A stretch of 8,928 nt of DNA. It comes from NORP240 sp038134485. Its GTDB lineage: Bacteria > Pseudomonadota > Gammaproteobacteria > Pseudomonadales > Pseudohongiellaceae. Of this stretch, positions 5,187 to 8,928 are shown in pieces. The stretch covers positions 1-8,928 of the forward strand of contig JAYPVG010000047.1 in NCBI GenBank assembly GCA_038134485.1, given 5' to 3'. Under the pieces are notes generated by a model. The model ran no database searches, was not told the origin of the DNA, and saw only the letters and a program-made list of their open reading frames with translations. How positions within the stretch are numbered: the stretch's first letter is position 1; each line of letters begins with the position of its first letter. The position numbers were made by a program, and so were the translations under genes.

Positions 5187-6095
5187 ATGATAATCATCAT
5201 CCACGAAAACAACGAATGGATATCGCCCTTCGAACAAGCCCTGCAAAAACTAAAGACTGATTATCAGATCTGGTATGTCCCTGACATGAGTCTGGACCTG
5301 TCCGCCCTGCCTCCCGATGCGGTTTACTGGAATCGAATGAGCGCCTCCTCCCACACGCGCGGTCACCGCTACACGCCGGAACTGGTAGCCGGTGTTCTCG
5401 CCTGGCTGGAGAGGCATGGCAGAACAGTGGTAAACGGACCCAGGGCACTGGACCTGGAGATCAGCAAGATGCGCCAGTACCAGGAACTGGAAAAGTTCGG
5501 CATCAAGACGCCGAGAACTTTCTGCGCCATCGACAACGAGCATCTCCTCGCTGGTGCGGAGCAGATCGGCTTCCCGCTGATAACCAAGCACAATCGCGCA
5601 GGCAAGGGGCTGGGCGTGATGAAATTTGACAATGCGGACGCGCTCAAAAAGTATCTGTTCGGGGATTATTTCGATGCTTCGCCGGATGGCATTACCCTGT
5701 TGCAGCAATATATCCATGCACCCTCCCAGTCGATTTTTCGCATGGAATTTGTCGACGGCAAGTTTCTCTATTGCGTGGAAGTCGATACGTCCCAGGGCTT
5801 CGAGTTGTGCCCGGCCGATGCCTGTGAAATCGAATCGAACTGTCCGACGGAAGAGTTCAACAAGTTTACGATACGCGACAACTTCTCAATTCCAAATATC
5901 AGCGATTATGAGGAATTCCTTCGGCACAATGACATCGGCATTGCGGGCATCGAAATCATCTTCGACGCGAAGGGTGACTATTGGACCTATGACGTCAACA
6001 CCAATACCAATTACAACTCTCAGGCCGAGGCCATTGCGAACAGAAGCGCGCCGGATGTCATCGCACACTATCTGGATTCGTTGACTCGACGCTAA
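5187..6095 (+). CDS. RimK-like ATP-grasp ligase, substrate unknown
   Basis: A 302-residue ATP-grasp protein. The first 85 residues form an alpha/beta pre-domain beginning MIIIIHENNEW; the ATP-grasp fold follows from about 90. Visible elements are ISKMRQYQELEKFGIKTPRT (92-111), the nucleotide-binding lysine and glycine-rich loop in LITKHNRAGKGLG (131-143), the hinge strand LLQQYI (171-176), a conserved arginine in FRMEFVDGKF (184-193), and the Mg2+-binding acid/Asn set Glu256, Asp269 and Asn271 in GIEIIFD and YDVNTNTNYN. Such enzymes join a carboxylate to an amine or thiol through an acyl phosphate; RimK-type members add glutamate to proteins or make peptides. At 302 residues, without a biotin carboxylase C-terminal domain, it is not an ordinary biotin carboxylase. 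Its position 45 bases after the biotin carrier suggests one operon and a linked role, which is inferred. The start has no clear Shine-Dalgarno sequence. Confidence 0.8.
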   Translation: MIIIIHENNEWISPFEQALQKLKTDYQIWYVPDMSLDLSALPPDAVYWNRMSASSHTRGHRYTPELVAGVLAWLERHGRTVVNGPRALDLEISKMRQYQELEKFGIKTPRTFCAIDNEHLLAGAEQIGFPLITKHNRAGKGLGVMKFDNADALKKYLFGDYFDASPDGITLLQQYIHAPSQSIFRMEFVDGKFLYCVEVDTSQGFELCPADACEIESNCPTEEFNKFTIRDNFSIPNISDYEEFLRHNDIGIAGIEIIFDAKGDYWTYDVNTNTNYNSQAEAIANRSAPDVIAHYLDSLTRR

Positions 6096-6152
6096 ACAAT
6101 ACCGAGGAAGTTGAAGCAAACCATGGGAGCAAGTTGCCCCCGCTCACTCTAT

Positions 6153-6195
6153 TTTCTGGACAGCCTCAGCATGAACCGTTAAGTTGATCCAGAAA
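6153..6195. repeat. Inverted repeat upstream of the orphan secreted gene
   Basis: TTTCTGGA (6153-6160) and TCCAGAAA (6188-6195) are exact reverse complements separated by 27 bases. The pair ends 29 bases before the start codon at 6225. It may be an operator pair or a weak RNA stem; there is no T-run to make it a terminator of the ATP-grasp gene. Confidence 0.3.
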
Positions 6196-6224
6196 GCTCA
6201 ACAGGCACCAATCGAGGCTGGAAT

Positions 6225-6701
6225 ATGCGCTTCCCAAGTGACAACCTGTCGATCAACAACATACTCCGCCTGGGATTATTGTCGTTGACCGCGCTGCTTT
6301 ACTGCCAGGTATCAGCCCAGGAAGGCTCTGTATGGACCTGCCGCGATTCAAACAACAACGGACTCAGATGGAACGACAGACGCTGGGTAGATGCCGAATT
6401 CCGAAACTCCAATTTCGTGCTCACTCTGAACGGCCTGGAGTCTTCTGTTGCCGTGAACGATCAGGAAATCTACCTGGAATGCAGAACTTCGGTCGTTCCC
6501 GAGATCATCAACTGTAGTGATCTACTCGGAACCCACCTGCTTTTCAATTCATTGAAGTATGTGGGCACCATGTCTTCAATTCTGGGAGGAGTGACAGGTC
6601 CTGGAGACAACGCTATCCGCGAACCCGTTCAGGTAAGGGTGTTTCAGTGCATGCGCGTGCAGATGCTTGGCGATACTGACAGGCCAATCCCCGGCAATTA
6701 A
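6225..6701 (+). CDS. Small exported protein of unknown function with four mature cysteines
   Basis: A 158-residue product that I do not recognise. A signal peptide covers residues 1-31: a rather long polar start, a hydrophobic stretch ILRLGLLSLTALLY (13-26) and a likely cut after VSA (29-31). Cys27 lies in the leader but is preceded by tyrosine, so it is not a good lipobox. The mature part has four cysteines (39, 86, 97, 142), enough for two disulfides, and looks beta-rich, with WTCRDSNNNGLRWNDRRW (37-54) the most distinctive segment. The start is supported by GAGG at 6214-6217. It lies 129 bases after the ATP-grasp gene and converges with the S13 peptidase gene, 10 bases away, with no obvious terminator between them. 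Confidence 0.7.
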   Translation: MRFPSDNLSINNILRLGLLSLTALLYCQVSAQEGSVWTCRDSNNNGLRWNDRRWVDAEFRNSNFVLTLNGLESSVAVNDQEIYLECRTSVVPEIINCSDLLGTHLLFNSLKYVGTMSSILGGVTGPGDNAIREPVQVRVFQCMRVQMLGDTDRPIPGN

Positions 6702-6711
6702 TGACCGACTT

Positions 6712-7944
6712 TCACAGCCGCTGCTGCAATAGCCGCAAAATTTCGTCCCGGTTATTGGCCGCCTGGTTGGTCAGAATAACGAAGGGATACAATCCATCAT
6801 CGCCCCGAAGGTAGCCCGCAAAGTTATAGACACCGGTCAGTGTTCCGCTCTTGCGCAGTACGCCATTTATTTCAGGCAACAGGTCTGCATGGGGCTTGAA
6901 GACATCCAAAATGTGCATCAGGGCAGCGGCAGTGCTGCGTTGTTCGCGAGACAGACCAGAGCCCTCAAGCATCAGCAAGGTTTGCGGATCACTCCCGAAC
7001 CCATCGCCATACAATTCAGCAAGCTGAAGACGCAATGCAGTCCGCGCCCCCTCGGTGCTTGCCGGATAAGCATGGGACTGAGCTCCTATTACGAGAAACA
7101 GCTGGTTAGCGATGAAATTATTGGAGTAACGAAGCAATCCTTGCAGAATTTCCAGCAATGATTGGGAGTTGGAGTGCTGATAAAAAAGTTTCCATTCCCC
7201 GCTTAATTCTTCTCTGTAAAATTCTGTATCCCTTACTGCGATACCTGACTGCTCCAGAAAATATAGAAATAATTGTTGCACTTGCAGCAGTCCTGAGCGT
7301 GGGTCACTGCCCAGATTTATGCGCTGCGCCGCCCCCGGAGAAAGCCCGGCTGCAAGTTCCCTGGCGAGCGGTGTCAACGGCGTCTGAGACTCAGCGGAGA
7401 TCGGCTCACCATCGTCCGTCCAATCGAGGTTTACCGTGTTGAAATTAGCTGCCAGCGCGCTGTTGGTGGCACCGTATGGTTGATCGGAATTCGACTCATC
7501 AGGAAGGTCAAGATTCGCTTCGAATGCCGAGCCGTCCATAACCAGGCGTCGAACCTGCCGCAATCCCTGCCCCGCGAGAATATCGGCAATACTCGCGATT
7601 TCCTCGGACACCAGGAAGGGATCTCCAAGGCCTCGAATCAGCAGGTCCTGGCTGTCGTTAGTAAAAAAGTGAGTCTCGAAACGAAAGTCCTCACCAAGTG
7701 TCGTCAATGCGACCTGTGCCAGCGGAATTTTCACCAACGATGCCGGTATCAGAGAAGCATCAGGATTGATGCGCGTGAGCACCTCGCCGCTCGGCGAAGA
7801 CAGCATAATGCTGCCGTTACCGGCCAGGGTCTCGAGCCGATCCTGCGCGCTGACCGCGGCAGAAAATGCAAGCATGCCACCACTCAGCACGAATATGATC
7901 ATCCGCCAGCATGGAATTGAAATTGAGGGTTGCCGCTTTTTCAT
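6712..7944 (-). CDS. dacB: D-alanyl-D-alanine carboxypeptidase/endopeptidase, PBP4 type (peptidase S13)
   Basis: A 410-residue exported penicillin-binding protein that trims or opens peptidoglycan cross-links in the periplasm. A signal peptide (MKKRQ start, hydrophobic 16-30, cut after VSA at 31-33) precedes the mature enzyme. The three active-site motifs are present in order: SLVK at 69-72 with Ser69 as nucleophile, SNN at 274-276, and KSG at 365-367 in place of the more common KTG. Other S13 hallmarks are LIRGLGDPFL (102-111), NFNTVNLDW (167-175) and LEGSGLSREQ (326-335). It is shorter than E. coli DacB (477 residues), so part of the inserted domains between the first two motifs is reduced. 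The start codon has no obvious Shine-Dalgarno sequence. An MFS transporter gene lies 90 bases upstream on the same strand and may be co-transcribed. The symbol follows the family; orthology was not tested. Confidence 0.87.
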   Translation of the reverse strand: MKKRQPSISIPCWRMIIFVLSGGMLAFSAAVSAQDRLETLAGNGSIMLSSPSGEVLTRINPDASLIPASLVKIPLAQVALTTLGEDFRFETHFFTNDSQDLLIRGLGDPFLVSEEIASIADILAGQGLRQVRRLVMDGSAFEANLDLPDESNSDQPYGATNSALAANFNTVNLDWTDDGEPISAESQTPLTPLARELAAGLSPGAAQRINLGSDPRSGLLQVQQLFLYFLEQSGIAVRDTEFYREELSGEWKLFYQHSNSQSLLEILQGLLRYSNNFIANQLFLVIGAQSHAYPASTEGARTALRLQLAELYGDGFGSDPQTLLMLEGSGLSREQRSTAAALMHILDVFKPHADLLPEINGVLRKSGTLTGVYNFAGYLRGDDGLYPFVILTNQAANNRDEILRLLQQRL

Positions 7945-8034
7945 TAGCAGTATGTCAGTACATTGTCTGCCGCCACCCTCGTATGTTAACCCGCAACCCC
8001 GCTCTCTTCTCCACCAATATTGAAATTGAATCGA

Positions 8035-8928
8035 TCAAACAGCAGCCCTGCCGGTCAAAAAGATTGCTGACAGCAGCACTACCAGAGCAGGAAGAGCGAA
8101 TGCCATCACACCGAGCCAGCCAATGGTCGCCAGCAGCAAGCCCGCACTGAGTGAGCCGATTGCCTGTAAACCGAAAACAGTAAAGTCGTTTATCGCCTGG
8201 ACCTTGAAACGTTCTGATGAACGATAGCTCTGCGCGAGCAGCGTGGTGCCACCAAGAAAAAGAAAGTTCCAGCCGACGCCAAGAAAAAGCAGTGCACCGA
8301 AATAATCGAAGAATTGCGGTTCACCCCAACCGATCAGGACACAAATAAACATGAGCACCAGACCCGCCTTGATTATTCGCATGACGCCCAGCCTTGAGAT
8401 CAGCACACCGCTGAAAAACGAGGGTATGTACATAGCAAGAATGTGGCTCTGCAATACCCGCGTTGTGTTTTCCAGAGAATGACCATCCAGTTCATGCATG
8501 CTCAATGGTGTTGCCGTCATGATCAGGGCCATGATGCTATAGGCCATAGCAGCCGCTGCGATGGCGAGAATGATACGGGGGTCCCCTAACAGGCTGGCCA
8601 CACGCCTGGTGGATACGTCCAGATCTTGTTGAGGAATTCGGGGATTGCGATAAAACAGCATGAGAATGATAAGGGATATGGACAGCATTACCGCCAGCCC
8701 CAGAAATGACCCGACGTACTGCGGCAATCCCTCAACGGCGCTAAACCGCCGTCCCACCTCCGGACCCAGCAAGGCGGCGACGATTCCCGACAGCATCAGG
8801 AACGACAGACATTTGGGCACAAGCTCAACGGGGACGGACTCTGCTACTGCAAACCGAAACTGTTGCAGGAATGCGATGTAGTTTCCAATCAGAAAGCATG
8901 ACCCAACAAACAACCCAAAGGATTCCAG
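8035..8928 (-). CDS. MFS transporter, 5' end off the right edge
   Basis: The minus-strand frame is open to the window edge: five codons (LESFG) precede the TTG at 8913, so that TTG is not the real start and the gene is truncated. The visible 297 codons hold about eight membrane helices, that is the end of the N-terminal bundle and all of the C-terminal bundle of a roughly 400-residue, 12-helix major facilitator. GNYIAFLQQFRFAVAESVP followed by LSGIVAALLGPEVGRRF near the start, the long polar loop RNPRIPQQDLDVSTRRVASL in the middle, and two glycine-rich helices at the end are typical of proton-driven efflux-like MFS proteins. Substrate unknown. The S13 peptidase gene follows 90 bases downstream on the same strand. 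Confidence 0.82.
   Translation of the reverse strand: MESFGLFVGSCFLIGNYIAFLQQFRFAVAESVPVELVPKCLSFLMLSGIVAALLGPEVGRRFSAVEGLPQYVGSFLGLAVMLSISLIILMLFYRNPRIPQQDLDVSTRRVASLLGDPRIILAIAAAAMAYSIMALIMTATPLSMHELDGHSLENTTRVLQSHILAMYIPSFFSGVLISRLGVMRIIKAGLVLMFICVLIGWGEPQFFDYFGALLFLGVGWNFLFLGGTTLLAQSYRSSERFKVQAINDFTVFGLQAIGSLSAGLLLATIGWLGVMAFALPALVVLLSAIFLTGRAAV

Noticed and set aside
5187..6095. The ATP-grasp gene as the missing biotin carboxylase
   Set aside because: It is about 150 residues too short, lacks the biotin carboxylase C-terminal domain, and its motifs look RimK-like. A functional link is kept as a hypothesis only.
6225..6305. Lipoprotein signal at Cys27 of the small exported protein
   Set aside because: The cysteine is preceded by Leu-Leu-Tyr, which does not fit a lipobox, and a standard cleavage site follows four residues later.
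8899..8913. TTG at 8913 as the true start of the MFS gene
   Set aside because: The frame stays open to the window edge and the protein would lack its first helices, so the gene simply continues outside.

Overview
The window looks like bacterial chromosome, most probably from a gammaproteobacterium. This is inferred from the gene types (MAPEG protein, tandem VOC protein, stand-alone biotinyl carrier, S13 peptidase, MFS pump), from AGGA-type ribosome binding sites and from fairly high G+C in the host-like genes. No rRNA or tRNA is present to place it more precisely.

Left part (1-1411): the 3'-truncated end of a minus-strand tyrosine recombinase (phage or island integrase) running off the left edge. 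It looks more A+T-rich than the rest (for example 26 of 60 bases G+C at 601-660, against 40 of 60 at 4681-4740). It is probably the terminal gene of an integrated element lying mostly outside the window. By eye, its first catalytic arginine has become isoleucine and the histidine of the H-x-x-R motif has become tyrosine. The 402-base gap 1412-1813 is the likely element/chromosome boundary. It holds paired direct repeats next to the integrase start, a bulged hairpin followed by an orphan plus-strand terminator, a perfect 20-bp palindrome and a small inverted repeat.

Middle part (1814-6701, all plus strand): a MAPEG-family membrane protein; an exported protein with two VOC (glyoxalase-like) domains and its own terminator; then a probable operon of an acyl-CoA carboxylase carboxyltransferase, a minimal 73-residue biotin carrier protein and a compact RimK-like ATP-grasp ligase. 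No biotin carboxylase is present in this cluster, so the carboxylase must either borrow one from elsewhere or work in an unusual way. A small exported protein with four cysteines, of unknown function, follows.

Right part (6712-8928, minus strand): an exported D-alanyl-D-alanine carboxypeptidase/endopeptidase of the PBP4 (peptidase S13) type, and upstream of it an MFS transporter whose N-terminal part lies beyond the right edge. These two genes converge on the middle block, with only 10 bases between the stop codons of the orphan secreted gene and the S13 gene.

The most interesting parts are the boundary region 1412-1813 with the apparently degenerate integrase, and the carboxyltransferase/biotin carrier/ATP-grasp trio. 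I saw no CRISPR array, insertion sequence, tRNA, rRNA or recognisable defence system.
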